Under the pieces are notes generated by a model. The model did no database searches. It was not told the DNA's origin and saw only the letters and a program-made list of their open reading frames with translations. A program made the position numbers and the translations under genes. This document shows positions 46,829 through 55,242 of a DNA stretch of 64,000 nt, one piece after another (position 1 is the first letter of the stretch; every line of letters begins with the position of its first letter). Origin of the DNA: an uncultured Subdoligranulum sp. GTDB lineage: Bacteria > Bacillota > Clostridia > Oscillospirales > Ruminococcaceae. The stretch is from NCBI RefSeq assembly GCF_963931595.1, contig NZ_OZ007030.1, positions 1,914,481-1,978,480 on the forward strand, written 5' to 3'.

Positions 46829-47278
46829 TTATAGAAGATTGCGCAGCAGCGCCGTACAGCCCTCATACACATCCCGCCAGGTGGCCTCAAAATCCCCGGT
46901 ATACCAGGGATCGGCCACCTCACCGGGGCGGCCGGTGTAGTCCAGCAGAGCGTGGATTTTGCCCGCCGGGTCGCCGCCGCAGATGCGCGTCATGTTGCGC
47001 AGATTGGCGTGGTCCATCCCGATGAGCAGGTCATAGCGGTCATAATCCGCCCGGGTCATCTGCCGGGCCGTCTTGCCTGCACAGGAGATACCGTGCTCCG
47101 CCAGCTTGCGCCGGGCCGGCGGATAGACCGGGTTGCCGATCTCCTCGGTGCTGGTGGCGGCCGAGGCGATTGCAAAATTTCCGGCCAGACCGGCCTTTTC
47201 CACCAGATCTTTCATCACGAATTCTGCCATGGGACTGCGGCAGATATTGCCGTGGCAAACAAACAGGATTTTTACCAT
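46829..47278 (-). CDS. Low-molecular-weight protein-tyrosine phosphatase
   Basis: 149 residues from MVKILFVCHG. The start is set by GAGGAG ten bases upstream, and an earlier ATG would add a polar stretch. The P-loop CX5R is C8-H-G-N-I-C-R14-S, and the general acid Asp is in VADPWYTGDF. Such enzymes remove phosphate from tyrosines of BY-kinases or act as arginine phosphatases. The P-loop alone does not decide which. It is the last chromosomal gene before the mobile region. Confidence 0.9.
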   Translation of the reverse strand: MVKILFVCHGNICRSPMAEFVMKDLVEKAGLAGNFAIASAATSTEEIGNPVYPPARRKLAEHGISCAGKTARQMTRADYDRYDLLIGMDHANLRNMTRICGGDPAGKIHALLDYTGRPGEVADPWYTGDFEATWRDVYEGCTALLRNLL

Positions 47279-47428
47279 CTTTTCAGAACTCCTCAAAAGT
47301 GCTTCATTTCGTTTCAAACGTCCAATATTATTTGGTGTATCGTTGTTTTTTCTTGTGCCTCAAAGACCCGTTCCGGGAAGATATCTTTTCACATCTTCTC
47401 AGCACGTCCCATGTTTTTCCCTGCAACA

Positions 47429-47466
47429 TTGGTAAATCGTTGGTAAATTCAAAAAGTTTACCAACG
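47429..47466. repeat. TTGGTAAA repeats at the left end of the mobile region
   Basis: Two direct copies of TTGGTAAAT (47429-47437 and 47440-47448). The second forms a dyad CGTTGGTAAA / TTTACCAACG (47438-47447 with 47457-47466) that ends 8 bases before the integrase stop codon. Position and form fit integrase arm or attachment-site DNA. No T-run makes it a poor terminator. I did not find a matching copy at the right side of the window. Confidence 0.5.
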
Positions 47467-47473
47467 GGCCTTT

Positions 47474-48673
47474 TCATGCATGGGCCAGCCGAAGCAGTTC
47501 TCCCTTGGCATCTTCATAGTTCACATGGGTGTAAGTGTTGAGGGTAACGCTGATGTCCGCATGGCCCATGATGTACTGCAGGGTCTTGGGATTCATCCCG
47601 GATTTTGCCATATTGGAACAGAAGGTGTGCCTGCACACATGGGGCGTTACCTTGGGCATGGGGATGCGGTAGATCCTGTTGTACTTCTCCACGATATGCT
47701 GCAGGTACTTTTCCCAGTGGAGCGCCACCATGGGCATGTCATTCTTGTCCAGGAACAGAAAACCCGCGTATCCGTCCACCATCGGCTCTCCTTTCGGAGT
47801 CCGCCGGTTGGCAATGATCCGACGAAAACAGGAGGCCACGTCCGCCGTCATGGGAATATAGCGGATACCGCGTTCCGTCTTGGGCTGCTGAATCACATAC
47901 TCCATCCGGGACGTTCTCTGAAGCTGATGATCCACCTTGATACGCATCTCGGAAAATTCAATATCCTGCATGGTCAGGCCACAGAATTCCGAAATACGCA
48001 GCCCTGTGTGAAAGAGGATGTAGATTCCGTCGTAATATCTGCTGAAATGCTTATCCTCCTTGATGAATTGCAGCAAATCCCGTTCTTGCTTCCGTGTGAT
48101 GGCCTCCCGGGTCACCGAGTCATTGACCACCACCGAGGCCAGCTCAAAATCAAAGGGATTCTTGCGGAGCAGGTCATCGTCCACCGCCATCTGGAAAGCC
48201 GGGCGCAGAACGCCCCGGATGGAATGAATGGAACTGTACCCTTTACCGTCCACCTGCTGCAGCTTGATCAGCCATGCTTTGGCATCGGACAGGTGTACCC
48301 TGTCAATGCGCTGCCCAGCGAAGGCGTCTTTTCTCAGGGTGGCAATCACCGTCTTGTAGCCTGCAATGGTATTCTGGCGGACGCCGGTTTTCAGAGATAT
48401 GTATTTCTCTACCAGTTCCAGAACCGTGTAGTCCCCGCCATTGGTTACAATGTGGTCATACAGATCCGCCTCAATCCGCTTTTTCTTTTCTCTCAGAGAA
48501 AGTTCGGGCTTTTTCCCTTTGGGCATGGGATCGTTCTTATCCAGCCGCCAACTGTATACACTTTGCTCCTTGCCGTTTTCGTCAACGTAGCGATACCGAT
48601 ACCTCCCATCCTTGCGCTGATACTCACCATCGCGCAAAATCCGATTGCGATTGTCACGTCTTTTTTCACTCAT
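47474..48673 (-). CDS. int: Tn916-type tyrosine integrase
   Basis: 399 residues from MSEKRRDNRNRILRDGEYQRKDGRYRYRYVD, nearly the known Tn916 Int start. Arm-binding N-terminus (1-75), SAM-like core-binding domain (about 90-170) and catalytic domain (about 190-399). Catalytic Arg is in HTGLRISE, His-x-x-Arg in HVCRHTFC, His in GHADI and the nucleophile Tyr in LNTYTHV. AAGGAGA precedes the ATG. It is followed upstream by a matching excisionase, so it should catalyse integration and excision of the element. Confidence 0.94.
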   Translation of the reverse strand: MSEKRRDNRNRILRDGEYQRKDGRYRYRYVDENGKEQSVYSWRLDKNDPMPKGKKPELSLREKKKRIEADLYDHIVTNGGDYTVLELVEKYISLKTGVRQNTIAGYKTVIATLRKDAFAGQRIDRVHLSDAKAWLIKLQQVDGKGYSSIHSIRGVLRPAFQMAVDDDLLRKNPFDFELASVVVNDSVTREAITRKQERDLLQFIKEDKHFSRYYDGIYILFHTGLRISEFCGLTMQDIEFSEMRIKVDHQLQRTSRMEYVIQQPKTERGIRYIPMTADVASCFRRIIANRRTPKGEPMVDGYAGFLFLDKNDMPMVALHWEKYLQHIVEKYNRIYRIPMPKVTPHVCRHTFCSNMAKSGMNPKTLQYIMGHADISVTLNTYTHVNYEDAKGELLRLAHA

Positions 48674-48769
48674 GGTAATCTCTCCTTGTAAAAGAAAGGA
48701 GAGCCAGACTTGCACTTTTATCATAGCACAAGTTTGGCTCTCCGCATAGCTATGCCATAGGAAATCCTG

Positions 48770-49003
48770 TTATACGGCCGTTGCCCTGTCCAGATACCGC
48801 TCGAATTTTTCCCGCTTGATCAGGACGCGGTTCCCGTTCATCACAAAGAAATCCTCGTTGGGATGCTCATCCACCAGCATCCGCAGCTTGGTTTCCCCGA
48901 TATGATAGTATCCGGCGGCTTCCTCGATGGTCAATGTATACCGGCGCCAGACCGGAATATCCGAGCCCTTCTTCTCACAGACCATTGCCTTTTCATTGTC
49001 CAT
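48770..49003 (-). CDS. xis: Tn916-type excisionase
   Basis: 77 residues. A short winged-helix protein with VWRRYTLTIEEAAGYYHIGETKLRMLVDEH, then NGNRVLIKREKFERYLD, following the pattern of Tn916 Xis. It bends the ends of the element and turns integrase toward excision. It lies about 100 bases upstream of int and 18 bases after the MobV gene. Confidence 0.9.
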   Translation of the reverse strand: MDNEKAMVCEKKGSDIPVWRRYTLTIEEAAGYYHIGETKLRMLVDEHPNEDFFVMNGNRVLIKREKFERYLDRATAV

Positions 49004-49021
49004 AAGCCACCTCCATAGCTT

Positions 49022-50209
49022 TTATCTGATATTCAACTCTTCTTTCGTCCTCTCCAACGGGGGTTCCTTCCATGCAATTCCATGTTTGCGCAGAAGCGCC
49101 GCCATGCCTGCTTTTTCCCGTTGGAGGCGTGCGTTCTCTTTTTCCACCTGCATCCGCCGTGCTCTTTCCCCCGTGAGTGCCTGACGGTACCGGGCAGTCT
49201 GCTCGGTCAGTCTGTTGGTCAGATCGGCCACTTTCTCTTTCAGACTGTTCATCACACTTTCCAGCTGACGGATTTTCTCCTGAGCAGCATCCAGCAGTTT
49301 CTGCAGCTGTTCATCCTGACGGCGGTACACCACATACTGTTTGGCCGCATGGAGCAGGTTCTCAAAGTCGCTGCGCGGCAGCGTTACCCGGTCACTCAAA
49401 AGCGCCTTTTTCGCACTGACAGCTTCGATCTTATCAAGGTCCACCACCTGTTTCTGGACCGCCTGCAAGGTGTCCTCTATCTTTTCCACTTCGGTGCGTT
49501 TTTGTGCAATGGCCGAATCCAGTTCCTTGACCTCCTTGCAGCGTTCCTGCTTTTTGTACTCCAGTACCGACAAGTGCTCTTCGTGGGTGCCGAGTTGCTC
49601 CCATTCGATACCATGCTCCTGCATGATATCCGCCAGCACCTGCTTTTCCCGCTGCACCCAAAGATTCCACTCTGTGGCGCTGCGTGTTCCGCCCACAAAG
49701 CCCATCTGTGCCAGCGCCTGTTTGAGGGATACTCGGGTATCCATTCCCCGTTTGCTGCCGGTGATATAGGGCACAAAATCAATATGGACATGGGGCGTCG
49801 CTTCATCCATGTGCAAATGAGCGGAGAACATACGCAATGTGCGGTTTCGTGCTTGAAAGCCACGGACATACACTTCCAGACATTGTCGGGCAAGGTCCGC
49901 CGTTTCCGAGCTGATGCCGGTATCATCCTTGTTTCCGATTTGCAGCACAATCTCGTGAAAGGGCTTTTCCTGCTTGGAAGAACTGATTTTTGTGTAATAG
50001 TCCACTATACGGCGGTCACTGCGTGTCTGCCTTGCATTGTAACGCTGCTGTGCTGCGTCAAACAGTTCATGGTACACCGTTCGGATATCTTCCTTGCAGA
50101 ATTCCACGTTCAGATGGCTGCGGGACGGGTCTACATTGGGGGCGTAAAACTCACGGCTGTTATGATTGAGGGAGCCTTTCCCAACCATGGCGCTGATTGT
50201 CCTTTTCAA
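49022..50209 (-). CDS. mob: MobV-family relaxase (Mob/Pre, plasmid recombination protein)
   Basis: 395 residues. The TTG at 50209 is used because AGGAG lies five bases upstream and the product then begins KRTISAMVGKGSLNHNSREF, the standard MobV start. The relaxase domain (about 1-200) contains the MobV metal motif in FSAHLHMDEATPHVHIDFVP (about 121-140) with three His. A long coiled coil (about 225-395) follows. It nicks oriT and pilots the strand during mobilisation, using conjugation machinery supplied by another element. Confidence 0.9.
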   Translation of the reverse strand: MKRTISAMVGKGSLNHNSREFYAPNVDPSRSHLNVEFCKEDIRTVYHELFDAAQQRYNARQTRSDRRIVDYYTKISSSKQEKPFHEIVLQIGNKDDTGISSETADLARQCLEVYVRGFQARNRTLRMFSAHLHMDEATPHVHIDFVPYITGSKRGMDTRVSLKQALAQMGFVGGTRSATEWNLWVQREKQVLADIMQEHGIEWEQLGTHEEHLSVLEYKKQERCKEVKELDSAIAQKRTEVEKIEDTLQAVQKQVVDLDKIEAVSAKKALLSDRVTLPRSDFENLLHAAKQYVVYRRQDEQLQKLLDAAQEKIRQLESVMNSLKEKVADLTNRLTEQTARYRQALTGERARRMQVEKENARLQREKAGMAALLRKHGIAWKEPPLERTKEELNIR

Positions 50210-50245
50210 AATTTCTCCTTTCTCCGGCGCAAGCCGGCGGGTTCT

Positions 50246-50266
50246 GTTACTCTTGCCAAGAGTAAC
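50246..50266. other. oriT-like hairpin upstream of mob
   Basis: Perfect 9-bp stem GTTACTCTT / AAGAGTAAC with a GCC loop, 37 bases upstream of the relaxase start. Inverted repeats of this kind next to the relaxase gene are usual at MobV nick sites. The nick position itself is not visible. Confidence 0.5.
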
Positions 50267-50354
50267 GCAAAAGCACTTTTGACACTTCGCATCAAAAGCG
50301 CCTTTGCGCCCTGCGGGGCTACCTAGCTGAAAAAGCAATCTCCTGTTTTCAAGA

Positions 50355-50395
50355 AGGCAAGATGCCCTGTTCTTATAGATAGGGTCATCTTGCCT
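50355..50395. repeat. Inverted repeat between repA and mob
   Basis: AGGCAAGATG at 50355-50364 pairs with CATCTTGCCT at 50386-50395, with an inner CCCT/AGGG pair. It starts 8 bases from the repA stop. It could be a transcript-end structure or part of the transfer origin. There is no T-run on the minus strand. Confidence 0.45.
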
Positions 50396-50402
50396 CCTTG
50401 CA

Positions 50403-51368
50403 TTATTTTTGTGGCAATTCCCACAACCATCGTTTTCCCACCTTGCGGGAAGTGACACCCAACTCGTACCGGGCATTGCGCAGCGTTTTGGGCTTGATGC
50501 CTTTTTGCTCCGCAGCTGCCTCTATTTCAGTTTGCGGCAGAGCTCCTTCCGCCAGCACTTCCTGCAGGAGATTCTGTGCTTCCCGCAGCTTGTGCCCTCG
50601 GCTGTTGCCTGAAAGCAAATCTTCTGCGCTGATGTCATATTCACCTGCCCATTGAAAGCCCTGCTCCGGGTCAAGGCGAAAGGCGATAGCCTTTCCTTCC
50701 GGAGCCAGGGAACTTTTGGTGGGGCAGACAACCCGCAGCGTCGGATCATCCTTGATACGGCCCACCACCAGAACACTTCTGGCAGCAGCCTGAAAGTCGA
50801 TGGAACCGAGTCCCCGGTAACTGGATTTTTCCCCGCTGTTCTTGTTCATGTGCCCGATCAGGACAATGGCACAGTGATGCTTTTCAGCCAAGACACCGAT
50901 CCTGTGCATCAGCGGTCTGATCTCGTTGGCGCGGTGCATATCCACCCCGGCCCCGATGTAGCCTTGGATCGGGTCAAGCACAACCAGCCGTGCATGGGTC
51001 TGCACGATGGCCTGTTCCAGCCGGTCATCCTCCAGTGTCAGCGCCCTATCGCTGTCGTCGATCACCAGCACCTTGTCACAGGCCGCACCGGCGGCGAGCA
51101 GTCTTGGCTTGATGGTATCCGACAGACCATCCTCCGCCGTCTGGTAGATCACGTTGCCGGGTGTCATAGGAGACATTCCGTCCCATGCAGGTCTGCCGGT
51201 AGTGAGACGTGCGATCAGCTGCAGAATAAAGGTCGTTTTCCCTTCGCCGGGATCGCCCTGAATGATGGTGATCTTTCCGCAGGGAATGAATGGATATACC
51301 AGCCACTCCACTTCTTGTACGGGAATTGTATCCAGGGAAATCAATTTTACAGTACTCTCATTTTCCAT
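50403..51368 (-). CDS. RepA-type AAA/RecA-fold ATPase
   Basis: 321 residues from MENESTVKL. An ATG four codons earlier is possible, and GGGAGG lies between the two. RecA-type NTPase of the RepA/DnaB-like helicase group: Walker A GDPGEGKTTF (about 39-48), Walker B RLVVLDPIQGYIG (about 125-137), and HMNKNSG with SSYRGLGSIDF further on. A C-terminal winged-helix-like region (about 265-321) may bind DNA. Likely replication helicase of the excised element. Confidence 0.85.
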   Translation of the reverse strand: MENESTVKLISLDTIPVQEVEWLVYPFIPCGKITIIQGDPGEGKTTFILQLIARLTTGRPAWDGMSPMTPGNVIYQTAEDGLSDTIKPRLLAAGAACDKVLVIDDSDRALTLEDDRLEQAIVQTHARLVVLDPIQGYIGAGVDMHRANEIRPLMHRIGVLAEKHHCAIVLIGHMNKNSGEKSSYRGLGSIDFQAAARSVLVVGRIKDDPTLRVVCPTKSSLAPEGKAIAFRLDPEQGFQWAGEYDISAEDLLSGNSRGHKLREAQNLLQEVLAEGALPQTEIEAAAEQKGIKPKTLRNARYELGVTSRKVGKRWLWELPQK

Positions 51369-51396
51369 AAAGCCTCCCATTTTTTCTTCAAAAATG

Positions 51397-51450
51397 GCGG
51401 CTGCTGTGGTAAAATATCAGTGGTGCCTGATAGTTACACACAGCAGCCGC
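51397..51450 (-). promoter_or_regulatory. Nested hairpin leader / attenuator before repA
   Basis: Outer perfect 12-bp repeat GCGGCTGCTGTG (51397-51408) with CACAGCAGCCGC (51439-51450), and inside it an exact TATCAG / CTGATA stem (51415-51420 with 51427-51432). On the minus strand it is followed by CATTTTTG, so it can act as a terminator or attenuator about 28 bases ahead of the repA start. Confidence 0.65.
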
Positions 51451-51471
51451 TGTTGGTACTGTCTTTCATCG

Positions 51472-51507
51472 GAGCGTTTACCCCTGCACGGGTAAGCGCT
51501 CTTTTTT
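51472..51507 (+). terminator. Plus-strand terminator-like hairpin before repA
   Basis: Stem GAGCGTTTACCC / GGGTAAGCGCTC followed by TTTTTT on the plus strand. No plus-strand gene ends here, so it may stop antisense transcripts rising from the repA side. Confidence 0.6.
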
Positions 51508-51508
51508 G

Positions 51509-51751
51509 TTACCCAACATGACTCTCCGGGTTAAAATAGCCGATTTCCTCCCATACCTTGCGGTCAGGACAGTAGTAGTTATACTCGTTGGAACCTTCCA
51601 GCTTGACTGCGTAACCGAACTTGAAAATTCCCTGTTGCAGGCCCACTCGTACATACTGCGCGTCCTTGTGCATTGCCCTTGCAATTTCCGTTACCGGCAC
51701 ATTTCTCCCCGTAAACGCCGGCATCTTTCCGTAGTTCTGATTTTCTCCCAT
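51509..51751 (-). CDS. Small element-borne protein, HTH-like
   Basis: 80 residues from MGENQNYGKM, with AAGGAGG well spaced upstream. The stretch VTEIARAMHKDAQYVRVGLQQGIFKFG (about 19-45) has the pattern of a helix-turn-helix, and the rest is Tyr-rich. It is the first gene of the minus-strand element operon (this gene, repA, mob, xis, int). A role in copy control or replication is possible, but no family is recognised. Confidence 0.7.
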   Translation of the reverse strand: MGENQNYGKMPAFTGRNVPVTEIARAMHKDAQYVRVGLQQGIFKFGYAVKLEGSNEYNYYCPDRKVWEEIGYFNPESHVG

Positions 51752-51794
51752 GCTTTCCACCTCCTTCTGCTTGTGATTGCTTTTCAGCAATTTC

Positions 51795-51823
51795 ATTATA
51801 CGCAGTTTTATTGCGTATGTCAA
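51795..51823 (-). promoter_or_regulatory. Main element promoter with dyad operator in its spacer
   Basis: On the minus strand, perfect TTGACA (51818-51823) and perfect TATAAT (51795-51800) are 17 bases apart. The spacer is a dyad ATACGCA-N7-TGCGTAT (51798-51818). A bound repressor would block both boxes. Confidence 0.88.
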
Positions 51824-51825
51824 TC

Positions 51826-51853
51826 TTGTATATGAATTTAATTTTCATATAAT
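51826..51853 (+). promoter_or_regulatory. Divergent promoter of the XRE repressor with dyad operator
   Basis: TTGTAT (51826-51831) and TATAAT (51848-51853) are 16 bases apart. A dyad ATATGAA-N7-TTCATAT (51830-51850) fills the spacer, with the same arm length and 7-base gap as the dyad in the opposite promoter. Confidence 0.75.
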
Positions 51854-51914
51854 TTGCCTAAGATGCTTGATTTCTTCGCATTCCTATGATAGTATTAAGA
51901 CGAGGTGAGAAGCC

Positions 51915-52517
51915 ATGAATCTTACAAACGAACAAATCGGACAGCGCATCAAAGAAGTCCGCACAGAAAAAAATATTACACAGACTCAACTTGCGAAGTT
52001 TTTGGGGAAAAGCCTGCGTACCGTGCAGAGCTACGAAAGTGGTGAAAGCAGGATTTTCTTTGACACCGTATGCAGCATTGCAAACTTTTTGGGGGTAACC
52101 CCTTCCTACCTGTTGGGGTTTGAAGAGCCCCAAATGCAACTGAACTCTCTATCCGACGTCATCGCAGTACTCTATGAACTCAATAAAAAGAAAGAGCTAC
52201 ATTTTGATGTGGACATCAAACACGAGCAAAACGATGATGGGAATTTCACCGCTTCCCTGATTTTTCGTGCTGACAATCCTGATGCCAGTCTGAATGGAAC
52301 GCTTTGCTACCTTCTGGAGAACTTCTCCTCCGCGCGCACATGGTCCGAAGAGTACTGGCACAATCCCAAACAGATGAAAAGCTGGATGCAGGAGAATACG
52401 GCCCAATATGCCGGAACGCCCTTGACAGACAAGCCCCTCTACTCTGCCGATCTCAGCAAATATAGTCTTGCCGAGCTGAAGGCCATGACCAAGGAGCAGC
52501 TGGAAAATCTGAAGTAA
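51915..52517 (+). CDS. XRE-family repressor of the mobile element
   Basis: 200 residues. The N-terminal HTH (about 5-62) reads IGQRIKEVRTEKNITQTQLAKFLGKSLRTVQSYESGE and ends in FLGVTPSYLLGFEEP. The C-terminal domain (about 75-200) is acidic and of unknown family. GAGGTG precedes the ATG. It is divergent from the element operon, and matched dyads lie in both promoters, so it should repress itself and the replication/transfer genes. Confidence 0.85.
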   Translation: MNLTNEQIGQRIKEVRTEKNITQTQLAKFLGKSLRTVQSYESGESRIFFDTVCSIANFLGVTPSYLLGFEEPQMQLNSLSDVIAVLYELNKKKELHFDVDIKHEQNDDGNFTASLIFRADNPDASLNGTLCYLLENFSSARTWSEEYWHNPKQMKSWMQENTAQYAGTPLTDKPLYSADLSKYSLAELKAMTKEQLENLK

Positions 52518-52582
52518 TGTTGATAAGAGGTTTTCCTCTTTATCATAAAATCTGCCTGAGCGAAAGGGAGTTTGATAAAAAC

Positions 52583-53644
52583 ATGAAATTACCCAATGGC
52601 TACGGCAGCGTAGTCAAAATGTCCGGAAAACGCAGAAAACCCTATATGGTACGCAAAACCATCGGCTGGCATTTAGATAAAGAAAAAGGCAGACAGATTC
52701 AGGATTTCATCATCATCGGCTATGCTGAAACCAGAGCCGAAGGTCTGAAAATGCTGGCTGAATACAATCAGAACCCTTATGATGTGGATACCGCCAAGGT
52801 CACCTTCGCCGAAGTGTACGAGCGCTGGTCCAAATCCAAGTATCCCACTATCTCACATTCCAATGTAAAGGGGTATGAGGCTTCGTACAAAGTCTGCGGG
52901 TTTTTGTACGATAAAGCCTTCCGTGAGATCAAACTGTGTGACTTGCAGCTTGTCATTGAAACCTGCGGCAAGAACTATCCTACGCTGAAAAAGCTAAAGG
53001 GTCTGTTCAACCAGATGTATGCCTATGCCATGAAGAACGACATCTGCAACAAGGACTATTCCCAATTTGTCGATCTGGCAGGTTACCGGGACAAGAATCC
53101 CAACCGGCGTGACCGCAATATCTTCACAAAAGAAGAGCTGGCAACCCTATGGGCACACAAAGCCAATCCCTATTGCCAGATTTTGCTCATGCTCAATTAC
53201 AATGCCTGCCGCATTTCGGAGTTTCTGGATCTGAAAAAGGAGAACGTCCATCTGGAAAAACAGTATTTTGATGTGGTGGAAAGCAAAACCGAAAACGGTA
53301 TCCGGAAGGTGCCCATTGCAGACAAGATGCTGCCCTTTTACAAAGGATGGATGGAGCTCTCCCCTTGCGAGTATCTGCTTTGCACCACAGACGGCAAGCA
53401 TCTGGACTACTTCAATTACTGCGACACCTACTGGGACCCTTTGATGGAAGAATACGGGATGAAGCACAAGCCTCACGACACCCGGCACACCTGTATTTCC
53501 ATGATGGCTGATGCCGGTGTGAACCCCACCATTCAGAAGAAGATTGCCGGTCATTCCGGTGCCATGAGCCTGACCGAGCGTGTGTACACTCATCTGGATA
53601 TCCAGACCCTTATCGACGGTATCAACATGATTTGCAAGCCATAA
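52583..53644 (+). CDS. Tyrosine recombinase (phage-type integrase)
   Basis: 353 residues from MKLPNGYGSVVKMSGKRRKPYMVRK. GGGAG is rather far upstream (about 12 bases). The AP2-like N-terminus (1-60) is followed by a core-binding domain (about 80-170) and a catalytic domain (about 195-353). Catalytic Arg is in NACRISEFL, His-x-x-Arg in HDTRHTCIS, His in GHSGA and Tyr in ERVYTHLD. It is unlike the Tn916-type integrase of the same region. It starts 65 bases after the XRE gene. Confidence 0.9.
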   Translation: MKLPNGYGSVVKMSGKRRKPYMVRKTIGWHLDKEKGRQIQDFIIIGYAETRAEGLKMLAEYNQNPYDVDTAKVTFAEVYERWSKSKYPTISHSNVKGYEASYKVCGFLYDKAFREIKLCDLQLVIETCGKNYPTLKKLKGLFNQMYAYAMKNDICNKDYSQFVDLAGYRDKNPNRRDRNIFTKEELATLWAHKANPYCQILLMLNYNACRISEFLDLKKENVHLEKQYFDVVESKTENGIRKVPIADKMLPFYKGWMELSPCEYLLCTTDGKHLDYFNYCDTYWDPLMEEYGMKHKPHDTRHTCISMMADAGVNPTIQKKIAGHSGAMSLTERVYTHLDIQTLIDGINMICKP

Positions 53645-54030
53645 GGTTTTTCTTTTTTTGCAAATAAAAAAGCAGGAGACGTTCTCCTTGCGGAAAACGT
53701 CTCCTGCAATAGGCAATTTGCTTTTGTAAGGTCTGCTGCACACTCGCTTCTTACCTGCTGCTTTTTCAGCAAGTTCCAAGGCGATTTGCTGCATTCCACC
53801 ACGTCAGGCGCATCCGATTTTCTGCACACAATCGTGCAAAATCGTCGTGAAGCGTACTGAAAAGTTCGCAAATAGTGCGGACAATCAGCGCTTGCTGAAC
53901 TGCGGAGCGCGACGGGCGGCTTTGAGGCCGTACTTCAATCGTCTGAGCGATGATTTTCCTTGATATTCCGGGCTTTTTTGAGCCTCGGCCCCTCGGTTGT
54001 CCTATTCCTTAACCAAAAAACAGGCCACTT
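53645..54030. other. Gene-free junction between two recombinase modules
   Basis: 386 bases. A 12-bp inverted repeat GCAGGAGACGTT / AACGTCTCCTGC lies at 53671-53706. Its left flank is A-rich, so it can act as a minus-strand terminator. The rest shows no credible gene. The convergent arrangement of the flanking recombinase genes makes this a good place for an element end, but no direct repeat was found by eye. Confidence 0.5.
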
Positions 54031-55242
54031 TTACGAGGGGACAGCTTGATGAAATGCAGAATTTACTACATCGAATAGCTGTTCTGGTTTATTATACTTT
54101 ACTCTTGCATAGATGTCCATAGTTGTCTTGCTGTTCTCATGTCCGGCAAGGTACTGGACCGTCTTGGGGTCAACACCTGCATACAGAAGATTGGTGATGT
54201 AGGTATGCCGCAGCAGGTGCGGTGTCACATCGAAGTCCAGGCTATACACAATGTTGGGATTGTTTTTCTGATGTCCTCCCAGACTCGGCTGAACAGTGTA
54301 CTTGATGCTCTGTCCGTTCACATACTTATAATAGGTACGCTCCTTGGTAGACCGAACAACGATGTACTGCCAGACACGTTTGAACTGCGAATATGACAAG
54401 GGCTGTCCCTCACTATCGGCAATCACATATTCCGATTTGGAGGCAGCCTTGGCTTCCCGCAGACAATTCACAAGGCATTTGGGAATGGGAATATCCCTTC
54501 TTGCTGCTTTCGTCTTAAGCGTTGTAGAGATAACCGGTCTGTTATGCTCTGATCGCCATGCGCGCCGCACAGAGATATATGGAGTGGGTGCATCGAGGAA
54601 CACACAATCCCATTGCAAGGCGAGAGCTTCTTCTCGGCGCAGACCGGCATATAAGCCGATCATGGTAAACAGATACGGCGGAAGTCCTTTGACGGTTTCC
54701 AGCAGCACTTCCACCTGCTGGTCTGTCAGCGAATCTTTCTTTTGGGTCGGTTTCCCTCCTTTTGCCGAAATCCCCTCACACGGATTGTATTCCAGCAACT
54801 GGCTCCGCTCTGCCGAGTAAAAAATGCACTTGAGGAGCATATTCACCGTATTGTGCAGGCTCTCGGACTTATTGGACAATGGGATCAGCGCCAGACGAAT
54901 ATCATCCGCTGTTACTTCCTCCATATACATATCTCCCAAAGGCTTGATAATGTAGTTCTTCATATTGGAGGCGTAGCCCTTCAGTGTAGCCGGCGACACT
55001 TTTGCGGATTGCATCAACAGCCACTTCTCACAATACTCGGCCACAGTAGGATGCTCCCGGTGGAAGATGATCTCCGCTACCTGGCGTCTCGCCTCCTGCT
55101 CTTTATCGTACAGTTCCTCGCAGGTAGTCCCATACAAGCTCACCTGCTTGCCGTCTGCGTCCAGAATCCGGGTTCTGTAATACAGGACACCCTTTCGTGT
55201 GACGGTTCCATATTGAGGTATGTTTTTTTTCTTCTTTGCCAT
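54031..55242 (-). CDS. Tyrosine integrase, tandem copy 1
   Basis: 403 residues from MAKKKKNIPQYGTVTRKGVLYYRTR, with AAAGGA eight bases upstream. N-terminal AP2-like arm-binding part, then VAEYCEKWLLMQS core-binding domain (about 60-160). In the catalytic domain Arg is in YAGLRREEAL, His-x-x-Arg in HLLRHTYIT, His in GHENSK and Tyr in DIYARVKY. It is a close paralogue, equal in length, of the next gene upstream. A/T content is higher than in chromosomal genes. Confidence 0.92.
   Translation of the reverse strand: MAKKKKNIPQYGTVTRKGVLYYRTRILDADGKQVSLYGTTCEELYDKEQEARRQVAEIIFHREHPTVAEYCEKWLLMQSAKVSPATLKGYASNMKNYIIKPLGDMYMEEVTADDIRLALIPLSNKSESLHNTVNMLLKCIFYSAERSQLLEYNPCEGISAKGGKPTQKKDSLTDQQVEVLLETVKGLPPYLFTMIGLYAGLRREEALALQWDCVFLDAPTPYISVRRAWRSEHNRPVISTTLKTKAARRDIPIPKCLVNCLREAKAASKSEYVIADSEGQPLSYSQFKRVWQYIVVRSTKERTYYKYVNGQSIKYTVQPSLGGHQKNNPNIVYSLDFDVTPHLLRHTYITNLLYAGVDPKTVQYLAGHENSKTTMDIYARVKYNKPEQLFDVVNSAFHQAVPS

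Noticed and set aside
47429..47466. Short repeats as a possible CRISPR array
   Set aside because: Only three 8-base copies, one inverted, with no spacers of constant length and no cas genes in the window.
53147..53871. Minus-strand frames opposite and after the 52583 recombinase
   Set aside because: Mostly antisense to the recombinase. The part past 53644 has no ribosome site or recognised motif.
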